From Rhexocercosporidium sp. MPI-PUGE-AT-0058 (Eukaryota; Ascomycota; Leotiomycetes; Helotiales): 64,000 nucleotides of DNA. The DNA lies in NCBI GenBank assembly GCA_020746875.1, contig JAGTJL010000012.1, positions 682,001-746,000 on the forward strand, written 5' to 3'. Below the pieces are notes generated by a model. The model was not told the DNA's origin. It saw nothing but the letters and a program-made list of their open reading frames with translations, and did not search any database. A program made the translations under genes and the position numbers. Positions 27,414-38,142 of this stretch are shown here, piece after piece; position 1 is the stretch's first letter, and each line of letters starts with the position of its first letter.

Positions 27414-28044
27414 TCACTGCCTTCCTTCTCTCCCCTTCCGCCAATCATTCAATGCCTCCTCCCAATCCCTCCAATCCTCCCCACACCTCTCACTAACCAA
27501 ACCCCAACTCCTCGCCCTGATAATGTTCTCCACCCCTCTCTCCTGCCTCACCAGAGCAGCGAGCCTCTCCGTCCTCGCCTCCCTAGGAAAGAACCGCGAA
27601 GAATACGGATCCAGCCTCTCATCCACAACCCTCTCTCGATCCCTCTCGCTCTCCACCTGTCTCAACACCGACTCAGGATCCTCAGGATCCGGACTCGTCG
27701 CCACCGATGCACAGTAGTTGAGCACATCGGACCGCATCTGCCACGAGGGAAAGAGCACTTGGTTCTTGAAATTCTGACATGATTTGGCGGGTATGCGGCG
27801 AGAGTTTGAGGGCCGCGGTATTCTGGTCGAGGTTGAGGAGGGGTCGAAGCCAGTGGAAGCTGGGGTAAGGAGGGCGTTGAGGTTCTGGGTTATGCTGTCA
27901 TCTATTGAGGAGCGGGATATACGAAGGAAATCTATAAGATGTGTAAGTAAGATATGTTGTTGAAAGGGACGACGAACCTCTTAATTGAACAGTTGAGAAG
28001 CAGAACTGTGGACTGAACTCTGGAGTTGGTGTAGGGTGTGTCAT
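27414..28044 (-). CDS. MIX23 / caffeine-induced death protein 2 family (mitochondrial intermembrane space)
   Basis: Exons 28044-27978 and 27931-27414 give 194 residues from the ATG at 28044; ATGs at 28065 and 28227 are in frame, so the start is uncertain. Family marks: DFLRISRSSIDDSITQNLN, then SCQNFKNQVLF...RSDVLNYC and the late block ARSWGLVSERC, which match the order seen in MIX23/CCDC58. The spaced cysteines suggest oxidative folding by Mia40. Role in metazoa and yeast is in mitochondrial import quality. It is divergent from a mitochondrial carrier gene. Confidence 0.82.
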
Positions 28045-28367
28045 GATGTCTCTATGTGCGGGCATTGGTGCCTCTACTTGGGAGGTCTTTTTCCAGAAGA
28101 AGGTCGCCAGGATGAATGAAGATATGAGCCGTGCTTGAGGATTTGTCAGTGAGGCGAGGCGATATGTATATAGTCTGGAAGTGTAGTGGCTTTTGTCGGA
28201 CAACAGGAGGCGAATTGAGGAGGGCATGGAGCTGAGCTGTTGCAGGGGTGTTTATCTTAGCCCCTTGGTCCGATAAGACTCACTACGTCAGAGACTCGAC
28301 CGAGGATGGTTGATATTTGTTGATCATTGTGTTTTCATTATTTTTCTCTTTTTAGTTATGTTTGTAA
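28045..28367. promoter_or_regulatory. Shared promoter, MIX23 and mitochondrial carrier
   Basis: A 323-base bidirectional region between two genes for mitochondrial proteins. T-rich before the carrier ATG. No specific site recognised. Confidence 0.45.
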
Positions 28368-29717
28368 ATGTCTACTCATATCAACGTTCTCCTTGTGAGT
28401 ACCTCTGATGTTGTTCAAGTAATACTTTGTGTTTCAAAAGCACCCTCTCCAGTCTTCTAGCGATTGCTCTAGGACAAGACTCAAAGTCTTCAAAAGTCTA
28501 AACAACAACCACCTTCGAAAAGACTATTTTCCTCCTCGTTCTCATATCCAGCTTCCTGTCATTTATCTCTTCATGAACATTGCTGATATTGAAATAGGCA
28601 GGAGGCTTTGCTGCATTTACAGTCGATCTAGTGAGTGATCTCGGATAGACCTCCCAAGGATATACCACCTGGTATTCATGTATCGGCTGTAGCTCAAGAC
28701 TGATTGAATGACAGCTCGTCTATCCCCTTGACACCTTGAAGACACGATTTCAAAGTCCCGATTACAAGAAGATATATTACGATGCATCTAAGCATGCCAT
28801 CAACCGCAAGGTTCTCTTTCAAGGTTTGTTTCAAGGAGTGGGAACTGTCATTCTCATAACAATACCTTCCTGTGAGTATCCCTTCAAGGTCAAAAGACTA
28901 AGTCCTAACAGATTTCCAAGCCGGTGCATTCTTCACCACCTACGAAGCTGTCAAGACAGGCCTCTCAAAAGCCACTACTTCAACATCAGGAAACGCTTTG
29001 ATTCCCCAGCCTATCGTTCATAGTGCCGCCTCTTCTATAGCAGAGCTAGTATCATGCTTCATCCTTACCCCCGCCGAAGTCCTGAAGCAGAACGCACAGA
29101 TGATTCGTCGTCCAGCTGGAGGATCAGCTGCAAAGACAGCGTTCCAGCCGTCCGTCACCATGCAAGCATTGAGACAGTTCAACAAACCGTCACAGCTGTT
29201 TAGAGGATATACTGCGCTGGCAGCTCGTAACCTCCCCTTTACTGCTATGCAGTTCCCTATGTTTGAGCATTTGAAGGAGAGTATCAAGGCTCATCGGAAG
29301 GAGAAAGGGATTTTCACTGGAGGTTTGATGGAAACGGCTTTGGTAACAGCTGTTAGTGCTGGGAGTGCGGGGTCCATTGCTGCTGTCATCACCACGCCTG
29401 TTGATGTCGTGAAGACGAGAATCATGCTTTCGGCTGCTGCTGAGAGTGGTGAGGCGGAAGCGAAAAAGGATGTTGAGAAGGCGAAGAAAGAGGGGCAGTC
29501 GCTTGACAAGCTCGCTAAGCGGCAAGGGGGAATGAAGAAGAGCGGCTTCACGGTCGCTAAAGAAATAATGGGTGAGAGTGGAGTGAAGGGACTGTTCAGA
29601 GGTGGAATTCTGAGAGCTGGTTGGACCGCCTTGGGCAGTGGGCTTTATCTGGGTGTGTATGAGAGTGGAAAATCGTGGTTGGGTGGTTCAGAGGACAATA
29701 CTGACGAATTTGATTGA
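28368..29717 (+). CDS. Mitochondrial carrier, S-adenosylmethionine carrier (PET8/SAMC)-like
   Basis: Exons 28368-28394, 28598-28630, 28715-28871 and 28912-29717 give 340 residues. Three carrier signatures are present: YPLDTLKTR, TPAEVLKQN and TPVDVVKTR, one per repeat. The block PAEVLKQ and ARNLPFTAMQFPMFEHLK resemble PET8/SLC25A26, which brings S-adenosylmethionine into the matrix and exports SAH. A charged loop with many Lys/Glu (about residues 250-280) is inserted before the last repeat. The first two exons are 27 and 33 bases, both in phase 0, and the 203-nt first intron is long for this genome, so the N-terminus is the weakest part. Confidence 0.82.
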
Positions 29718-31829
29718 TCTTGTTATGGCTGAAGCATTCCCCACTCATTGTTAACCGTTATTTTATTTTTGCATCGTTTCTTGCCTTAGAATTACCTGTG
29801 TATCTGTTATGCCGCTCGTTGCCGTTCAAACGAGTCATACATATATTGTTGAAGCCCAATCCTGCGTCTCTTTGTCTCTAACTGGAATGCTTGAGCGAGT
29901 ACTCTCTTTGACAGCCGGTTCCCCGAAATGGCCTAGGCGCGCTTGAGAACCCGAGAGAATAAATGGCTTGGTGTTAGATCTCTGGCTGCATTTTAATTGA
30001 CTTGCTGAGACTCAATAGGTGAGAGAATTTCACTTCAAGCTCGGAATGGCAAGGCAAAGATTTGTACTGGCAATACATACAGATGGCCATTGGCTACTCT
30101 CGGTATGCCATATGCTACATTTCTAGCTGCATGTGGCTTGCAGTACAGTTGTGGGAGTCTACCAAGCCGAGGAAAGAAGAGGCGGGTAGTGCCGTATGAA
30201 GGCTTGGAGATATGCATTGTCTAGCGATGAACCCTCTCGATTGGGACCAGGAAGTACCTCAAGGTCCCCTGACGATAACAAACCGGAGTAATGCTAAGCT
30301 GATAATGACAGATAATGATACGGACGACGATAGAGATAGGAAAGAAGTTCCGGCCAAGAAAGAGCCTCCACGTGGTTGAATGAACGGCTTGTAGCTAGCC
30401 ACGAGCCAAAATGGAACGCTGATTGAAGCTTTCCCAGGGTTTGAGATCTTCCATGTGGGAAGGGCGAGTACTAGACGCTACTTAGCCTGGGGTCGCACAG
30501 GAGTTTGAGATATGAGATGCATGCTAGATAAGGAAATACAGTGGCTGATTCGTCCTACCTTCCTTGCATTCAAGACGCCCAGTGGCACAATATACATTTG
30601 AAAGATTGAACGTGTTCAGGTGGGTAGGAACTCGAATCCCTATGTCCGCGAACAAAGCACAGACATATCCGGATTCAGCAAGTCGGATTGCTGCCGGTAA
30701 TCACCTCTCAAGGTGAGATCTACCAATATCGGAGCAGACACATTTGACAATGCAGCAAGAGCTGGGACCTGTAAGATAAGTAAGTCCTGATAAAGCAGAG
30801 AAGGTGTGGTGAAGTTTCTTGGAACCAGACATGCCAAACGTAGTAGCCGATTTCGGAACCTGGCCCGGGCCCGAACCGTTCAGTGAACACTTCGGAGATT
30901 TTTATATGCGAGGAGATGTAGCGAGGTCGAGTCAATGTTCTGGGTTGATGTTGTTACTTAAGAGTTGACTGTTGATTGGTGGTGCTCGTCGATGCAGGCC
31001 TGACTCCTGACATGCAGCGGTGAAGCGAGACTACCGGAGGGCAACAATCCGCATCTGAGTTTGGGCTTCCTACGCAGGAAGAGCTCTCGAATTTCGAGGA
31101 CTGCTGCATCTCAATGGCACATCCTTCGGCGACCTGTCCCCGGCCTTTCAGGGTATTGTCCCGGCAAAGGTATCCTAGACATATGTATCAGCCATCTGAA
31201 GATGCTACGATAAGCCCGCAGTTGATGCATGCCAACTAGAAAACAAATACTTGCCTCTCTTGGATATTTGAAGGATCTTCCATGCCCGCTACTAGCTGTT
31301 CGGACTCGGGACGGCCCTTTTCCTCTTCTGCGGGTTACGCTAGGTTCACTCACCGTTAGTTGACCATAGTTGCAATTGTGTGGTTGGGGCCGCGTCTCTT
31401 AGCTGCCCGACATACCAAAACACCAACGCACGGTGAGGGGATTGCCAGGAAGCTAAGTCCTGACAAGGTCTGGGTTGCTGAAATTGACTTCTACCAGCAG
31501 GCCGTCCATTTCTGCCACAACCGAAGCGGAGGGTAGCTCGCCATCCCCTTCATAAATGGCGTCAGATGGCATCTTTTTAAATAAAATGATACAACCTCCC
31601 CCGACGCTCTGATTCACACCCAAAAGGTGTCATTTTACCAAGACATAAAAAGAAGAGCTTCGGTGGGTTAGGTGTCTTCCTTTTTTTCTTTTCATACACA
31701 CTCTCTCACAGTACCTTTGATCTGGTCTTCCTTTTCACGGGGTACCGCAGATAGGACGTCAAGCAACTTTGGCTTTGTCTTCGAATACCATCACTTGTTT
31801 TCTTCCCCTTCTGGAACCTCCAGATCGAC
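29718..31829. other. Long spacer, no gene recognised
   Basis: 2.1 kb. A CACGTG lies at 30369-30374. Short frames on the minus strand at 30035-30217, 30640-30935 and 31111-31353 lack motifs. The last 150 bases, CT-rich, are the promoter and leader of the UPF0643 gene. Confidence 0.4.
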
Positions 31830-32655
31830 ATGGCTACCACGCTGCCTGCTCCCTCGTTGTCTGAGGGCATCTCCCAGACCCAGGCCGCCGCATTCCAACT
31901 CAATGGTTCGACCACCGCCAGGTCTAGCACCGTCTCTGTGAACAAAGTCCCCAGCGCGCCAAAGAAAGAGCTTCTCGTGGTCTCACCATATCTTGAAGAG
32001 CCTCACTTGCTTGACCTCTCAACCCTGGACACCGCAAACCAACTCCTTGCCAAAGCCCTCATCGATCTGAAGTTCATCAGAGACGACCATCGCACTGCAG
32101 CATATGTCGAGTCTTTCAACTGGCCCGAGATCATTGACTCTGTGCGCAAGTTGGCTGAGGCATCCGAGTTCAAGTGGAAGACGACAGACTTGTAGGTTCT
32201 CCAGATCTCAGGAGAGACTACCACATTCCCTTTTCTTGAAGTGATCGCGATGTATCCGGATGAGTTCTTGCTGACTTCAAAAGCTACATTGTCGTTTTCC
32301 GATCCAGAATCCCACCAACCACCGCCTACTCCGATCTCGGCATTCTCGACAAAGCTGCGCATGCTGAGGCAACTGAGAGCGGAGGTTTCTTGAAGTAAGC
32401 AGTCCAGACACTGCATCGCAATCATGACTGACACCACACAGGTACATCTTCAGTAGCCCGGATCTCGATGGTAGGAACCTAGCAACTTGTGTATGGCGCA
32501 GCAAGCAAGATGCATCAATTGGAAGTGTTGGTCCCCACCACCGTCGAGCTGCTCAAGCAACCCGTTCTATGTACACTGAATGGGCTATTGAGCGTTTGCG
32601 TCTCATCATTGATGATGATATCAAGTCATGGAAGATTGTTGACTGGTCACCTTGA
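31830..32655 (+). CDS. UPF0643 family protein, function unknown
   Basis: Exons 31830-32191, 32284-32394 and 32442-32655 give 228 residues. The sequence resembles the fungal UPF0643 family: SPYLEEPHLLDLSTLDTANQ, then FYIVVFRSRIPPTTAYSDLG, YIFSSPDLDGRNLATCVW and a C-terminal helix ending DDIKSWKIVDW. No catalytic motif or membrane segment is obvious. The family is widespread in ascomycetes and uncharacterised. Joins are in phase and each restores family-like sequence. A CT-rich leader precedes the ATG. Confidence 0.78.
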
Positions 32656-33768
32656 GCAAGGAATGATTTGACTGCGTTGCGTTCAGCGACAGGTGTTCTG
32701 GAGTTTGCTTCGAGGGCGTCGTGGGCTTCTGGGAGATGGGTACTAGACTTTCGTGTTGGACTGCTTAGACTAGATAGGCTCACACAACATAAGCTTAAGT
32801 GCTTTCAACCATTTCGTCTGTAGAGCATCAGGTAAAATTTGGAGGACTAGAGCACTGTTTGTGGAACGGGAAGGATGTGACTAGAGCAAAGATTTTGTAA
32901 GCATTACCAGTGCCTTTCCCAAATGGATCCACATCATTTGTTGCTTTCTTATTTAATTCATATACCTTTTTCGAGTCCTTCTCTAGCAATTTTAACACCA
33001 TGTCGTAAATTCGCCATCAATCGAAAGCCTAATCGCCCACTCAATTGAAGTGAAAGTCGTGGCACACGGTATAGCATGTATGCGCTTTTGTATTCAGTTT
33101 CAGGTCGTTCATATCCACGGGATTCTTATCTAAGCTTGGCTTCAGAAGACTTGAATACGTCTCCCTACATCAATTAAAAAAGGTCAGTAAATCAACCAAT
33201 ATACAGCATAAAGTAGGACATTGCGTGGGATGATACCCGTTTTTGGATAGTAAGCCATTCAACTGAGTTCCGTGCACCAAGGATCTCAATTTTTTTGTCA
33301 ATTCAAAGAGCATGAAGCTCTACATAAGCTCAAATAACGCACATTTGACGATGGGATGTCGTTGATGAGGCTGTATTGCTCGTGTGGGGGGTCAACACAA
33401 CTGGTGTGGGGGGCAGACGACTAGGAAAGCTCTCGGGTCTGGCGACCGTACTGCACAGTCCTGTACAGTAAGTGAATGACATTTGTTCTATAGCTTCGGC
33501 CGACCCTTGAGATCCATTCCATTCCACCTCCCACGCGACCCTCGTCATATTCTCTACAACCACGCCGCCTACCTCTCACTCTCCTCTACCATTTCTCGAG
33601 GATTGTGCTCTTTTCTGTAGGACGCAGCAAACCGATTGGCGTCCTGTCGAATTCATTCTCCAGCGTTTCTGCGGACCCCTCCAAGCGATTCCTTGAAACA
33701 TCCTCGACCTACCTTCTGGAGCTCTTCCCCCGTTTACATTCTTTCGAACGATCTGAATACTCGGAACC
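32656..33768. other. Spacer and promoter of NAA15
   Basis: No gene recognised. A compact C/T-rich region at 33510-33600 probably belongs to the NAA15 promoter. Confidence 0.4.
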
Positions 33769-36143
33769 ATGCCGCAAGTACTCAGTGCGAAGGAGCAGTC
33801 GCTCTTCCGTACAGTTGTGCGCAACTATGAGGACAAGCAATACAAGAAAGGTGCGTCCAGCGAAGCTTTTTCTGCGTCTTTCCTTGACTAACAACCTTTA
33901 GGTGTCAAGGCCGCCGACCAGATCCTCAAGAAGAGCCCAAAACATGGGGATACACTGGCAATGAAAGCCCTCATCATGAACTCTCAGGGAAAGACCGACG
34001 AAGCGTTCGCCCTGGCCAAAGTTGCTCTAACCTGTGACATGAAGTCGCACGTCTGCTGGCACGTCTACGGATTACTCTACCGCGCGGTGAAGAACTTCGA
34101 GGAAGCTATCAAGGCATACAAGTTTGCGCTGAGGTTGGAGCCAGATTCCCAGCAGATTCAAAGGGATCTAGCTTTGCTGCAGATACAGATGCGGGATTAT
34201 GAAGGCTATATAGTCAGTCGCAGAGCAATGTTACAAGCCAGATCTGGCCTTCGACAAAGCTGGACTGCTTTGGCTGTGGCACATCATTTGAATGGAGATC
34301 TAGCAGAGGCAGAGCGTGTCTTGACAGCTTACGAAGACACTTTGAAGAATCCTCCTCTGAAAACGGATTTCGAGAACTCCGAGGCCGTCATGTACAAGAA
34401 CTCTGTAATTGCAGAGCAGGGTAACATCCAGCAAGCTTGGGACCATCTGCAATCTGCTGGGAAGTTCAATCTCGACAGACTTGCAGTACAGGAGCTTCGG
34501 GCAACATACCTCATGAAGCTTGACAGGAAAGCGGAAGCCGCGAAGGCTTACAGAGCACTCATTGATCGAAACTCGGAGTACAAGACATACTACGATGGGC
34601 TTCTTGAGGCATTAGAAATTCCAGAGACTGATCAACAAGCTCGTAAGGCAGTTTATGACGAATATGCTGAGAAATACCCTCGTTGTGATGCAGCTCGTCG
34701 ATTGCCTCTGGACTTCTTAGAAGGTACGGATATCTATTACGTTTTGTGCAGATCAATTGCTAATAGTAGCGACAGGAAAGGACTTCAAAGCAGCTGCGGA
34801 TAAGTATGTCCATCGTATGTTGGACAAGGGAGTACCCTCCACATTTGCTAACCTCAAGCATCTGTACTCGAATGCCTCCAAGAAAGAAGCTCTCCCCGCT
34901 TTGGTTCAAAATTACATTGATGGCGACAGAAGCGAAGCAAATGTGGAACCAAAGAGAAATGGGGACACATCGAAGGGTGCATCTGCGGCCTACTACTTCC
35001 TTGCCCAGCATTACAACTACCACCTGAGTCGAGATTTGGACAAGGCAATGGAGTACATTGACATGGCGATTGAGCTGGAACCAGAGAGTGTGGACTTCCA
35101 TATGACAAAAGCCAGGATATGGAAGCACCGTGGCGACACGCAAAAAGCGTCCGAGTTGATGGAACAAGCTCGTCTCCTCGACCCAAGAGACAGACATATC
35201 AACACCAAAACTGCTAAGTACCAGCTCCGAAACAACGAGAATGAAGCCGCTCTCAAGACTATGGGGCTGTTCACAAGAGCAGAAACCGTAGGCGGACCTC
35301 TTGCGGATCTTCATGATATGCAATGCATGTGGTTCCTGACTGAGGATGGGCAAGCGTATGCTCGCCAAGGCAAGCTGGGCCTTGCGCTCAAGCGATTCAC
35401 ATCCATCTACAACATATTTGATGTATGGCAAGAAGATCAATTTGATTTCCACAGTTTCTCGTTACGGAAAGGTCAAATAAGAGCCTACGTAGACATGATG
35501 AGATGGGAAGATCAACTGCGGGAGCACCCATTCTTCAGTCGGGCTGCTCTATCAGCTATCGAGATTTATCTCAAAATCCACGATAAGCCCTTGCAGAACG
35601 GTGCGAATGGAGATGTGGATGGCAATGGTGATGATGCAGCAGATAGAAAGAAAGCAGCAAAGAAAGCCCGAAAGGAAGCTCAAAAAGCCGAGCGAGAGGC
35701 CGCTGCGAAGAAGATCGAGCCGAACAGGGTCGTACGAGCTGGAGGCGATGATGGAGACTTGAAGAAGAAGGATGATGATCCGGATGGACTCAAACTTGCT
35801 GCCACGACGGAGCCAATGACGGACGCCATGAAGTTCTTAACACCACTACTTCAGTACAGCCCAAAGAGCATCGATGCCCAAGTGACCGGGTTCGAGGTGT
35901 ACATTCGAAGGAGTAAGTATCTCCTCCGGCAAGAAGTTATCATGTGCTAATGTCTTTATAGAAAAGTACCTCCTCGCTCTTAAGTGCCTTCTGGCCGCAT
36001 CAGCCCTTGACAAGGACAACTCCACCGTCAAGGAGCAAGTTAGTCGCTTTAAGACTGCCATCGATGCCGACTCTGAATCTCTCTCGCCCAAAGCGAAGGA
36101 GGTCATCACCTCCGAGTTTGCAACACTCAAAGCCTCTTCGTAA
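33769..36143 (+). CDS. N-terminal acetyltransferase A auxiliary subunit (NAA15/Nat1)
   Basis: Exons 33769-33850, 33902-34723, 34776-35912 and 35962-36143 give 740 residues. Start MPQVLSAKEQSLFR and YEDKQYKKGVKAADQIL are typical. Tandem TPR helices fill most of the protein (KSHVCWHVYGLLYRA, AAYYFLAQHYNYHLSRDLDKAMEYID). A late lysine/alanine-rich stretch, DRKKAAKKARKEAQKAE, fits the family's charged insert. It anchors catalytic NAA10 to the ribosome so that Ala, Ser, Thr and Gly N-termini are acetylated after Met removal. Convergent with TIM54. Confidence 0.94.
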
Positions 36144-36636
36144 AGACATCCAAGTTGAAAGCATTTTTTGCACTCATAGATGATGTTTAGGTGACTGGTC
36201 ACCATCACAGCAGTGCCATTTCGGTGGCTGTGTGAAGCCCACTTCAGCATGTAATGCCATGGACTAGCGGTATGTTCTAGCATCAAGTTTAGGGTTGGTG
36301 GTGGGGGGTAAATAGACAAAAGTTCAATTGGCATCCTTGCATGACATCAAGTAGAGACATCTTAAGATGAAGTGAAGCAGAGACAAAATGACAGAGGAGA
36401 TTATATGGTATTCGTGTCATGCTTCGATGTGTGCGTGCTATGCTATGCTCCCTTCCAGATACAATGCCTACTTAGCTGGACCTTACTTGAACTACACTAA
36501 ATGTACAGGCTCTATCTATGTGGTAGAGTAGAGGTATCGCTCTTCCATATCTAATCATATCATACAACGCAACCAACTGACCGTCCGCCGATCCAGAATT
36601 TCTTACACCGCACCCACCCGCATTCGAGCTATCCGT
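36144..36636. other. Convergent 3' spacer
   Basis: 3' UTRs of NAA15 and TIM54. Nothing else recognised. Confidence 0.45.
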
Positions 36637-38142
36637 CTATTCCAAAACATCCTCCCCATCCCCCTCAACAGGCTTCCTCTTCTTCTCCTTTCCAAATCCT
36701 AACATCTTAATCCCCTCACGTCCTAAACTCCTAATCCCACCCTTGATCCACCCCTCAATTTCCTCTTCAGGCACAACGATCGTCCTCGCTCTCGCCTCAT
36801 CCTCAGGTCTCAACTCGAACCTCCGCATCCGACTTGCGATTCGCGGGTCCAGAACAACGGGTTCTAGCCATGTACGTTCCGGCTCGCCATCAACGCGGAC
36901 GCGGGCTTTCTTGTGCCATTCCTTCTCTTCTTCTATGAGTGCTGTTTGCTGCTCTGCTGTTTGAGGAATAGTACTGCCACTGTCCCCGCTTTGAGCTGCA
37001 CCATCCGCTTCTTCTGGTGAGAATGAGAAGGGTGTTTCAGAGGAAGATGTCGTGTGGTATGGTCGGTAGGTGGAGAGGATTATAGCGGCCGTTTCTCGCC
37101 CGATGGAATCGGCTAGTACGCGTCTGTTGAGGAATCTGTAGAGTCGCTTTGGGGTGTTGAGGAAGCCGAGGATGTGAGGAAAGGAGATGGGTGTTGAAGG
37201 GTCGAGTTCCATTGGGAGGTCTGGTGGGCTGAGGGCCGTAGGGTAGGCGGATACGGCGATAAAGGGGGCGGGTTGGGGTGGTTTCTTGGGCTTGTCATCG
37301 GTTTTGGGAGTGTTGTCTTCGGATTGTGGTGTGGCATCTGCTTCTTTGGGTTCGGAGAGAAGAGTTATTCCTGGGAGGGTTTCCATGGCTTCTTTCTCTT
37401 TGGTGTCCTCGATGGGCTTCTCTTCGGCTGGCTTTGGTGGCTCGGTGAGAGGTCCTAACCACCCTTCATGTACACCTCTGACGTACTCCTTCCACGTATG
37501 CCTCCCCAGAACAATGTCTCCCTTCGGACCATCAAACTCCTTAATACCACCCTTCCTCCTAGTCTCCGAGACGGTATCCTCCTCCGTCCGCTCCTCAGGA
37601 GGTAGTCTCGAATTGCGTATCCTCTCCGCCAACTCAGCCCTCACATCGCCCTCCTTCCTCCCCTGTATGAACTCCCAATCCAGACCCGAGGCAACCAGAA
37701 TCGGCTTAACATACTCCTTGAAATGGTCCTGCGCAACCCTCAAACCGTCCGTCGGGGGCCCTTCCAGAAAAACAGTAAGTTTCCTCGGCATGGATTTGGA
37801 ATCCAATGGTTCCTTCGCAATGTGCTCGACGAGCTTACACCATTTCCTCTGCGCGCGCTTCTTCTCCCGCTTGTCGTAGATGACGGCTGCTGTGAAGGTA
37901 CCGGTTATGGTGAGGAAGATAGTCCAGTTTCGAGAGGGCAGCTTGGGCCGGAAATTCTCGCCAAATCCTAGGTATTTCCACATTGGGTTGGGAGGCTTCA
38001 GAGGTTTTGCGGCCTTTGCGTCGATTGCTTTATCTGGTTTGGGAATTGAAGAGCCATTTGGCTGTTATCGTCAGAGCTGTTCATCGAGGGTCGTATGGAA
38101 GGACTTTACCTCAGAGGCCACTGAGGGCTTGGAGTCGGCCAT
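36637..38142 (-). CDS. tim54: Mitochondrial inner-membrane translocase subunit TIM54
   Basis: Exons 38142-38110 and 38061-36637 give 485 residues. After a short Pro/Lys-rich start come NPMWKYLGFGENFRPKLPSRNW, a transmembrane segment (about WTIFLTITGTFTAAVIY) and KREKKRAQRKWCKLVEHIA. Then follows the large intermembrane-space domain with LTVFLEGPPTDGLRVAQDHF, DWEFIQGRKEGDVR and KGDIVLGRHTWKEYVRG. TIM54 stabilises the TIM22 complex that inserts carrier proteins, such as the carrier at 28.4 kb, into the inner membrane. A long acidic/proline linker (about residues 220-290) is common in fungal members. Confidence 0.93.

Noticed and set aside
30600..31360. Possible tRNA or small RNA in the long spacer
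   Set aside because: I looked for a B-box-like GGTTCGAATCC and paired arms and found only partial matches such as CTCGAATCCC without a cloverleaf.
34760..35452. 230-codon minus-strand frame
   Set aside because: Antisense to NAA15 exon 3, no motif; shadow frame.
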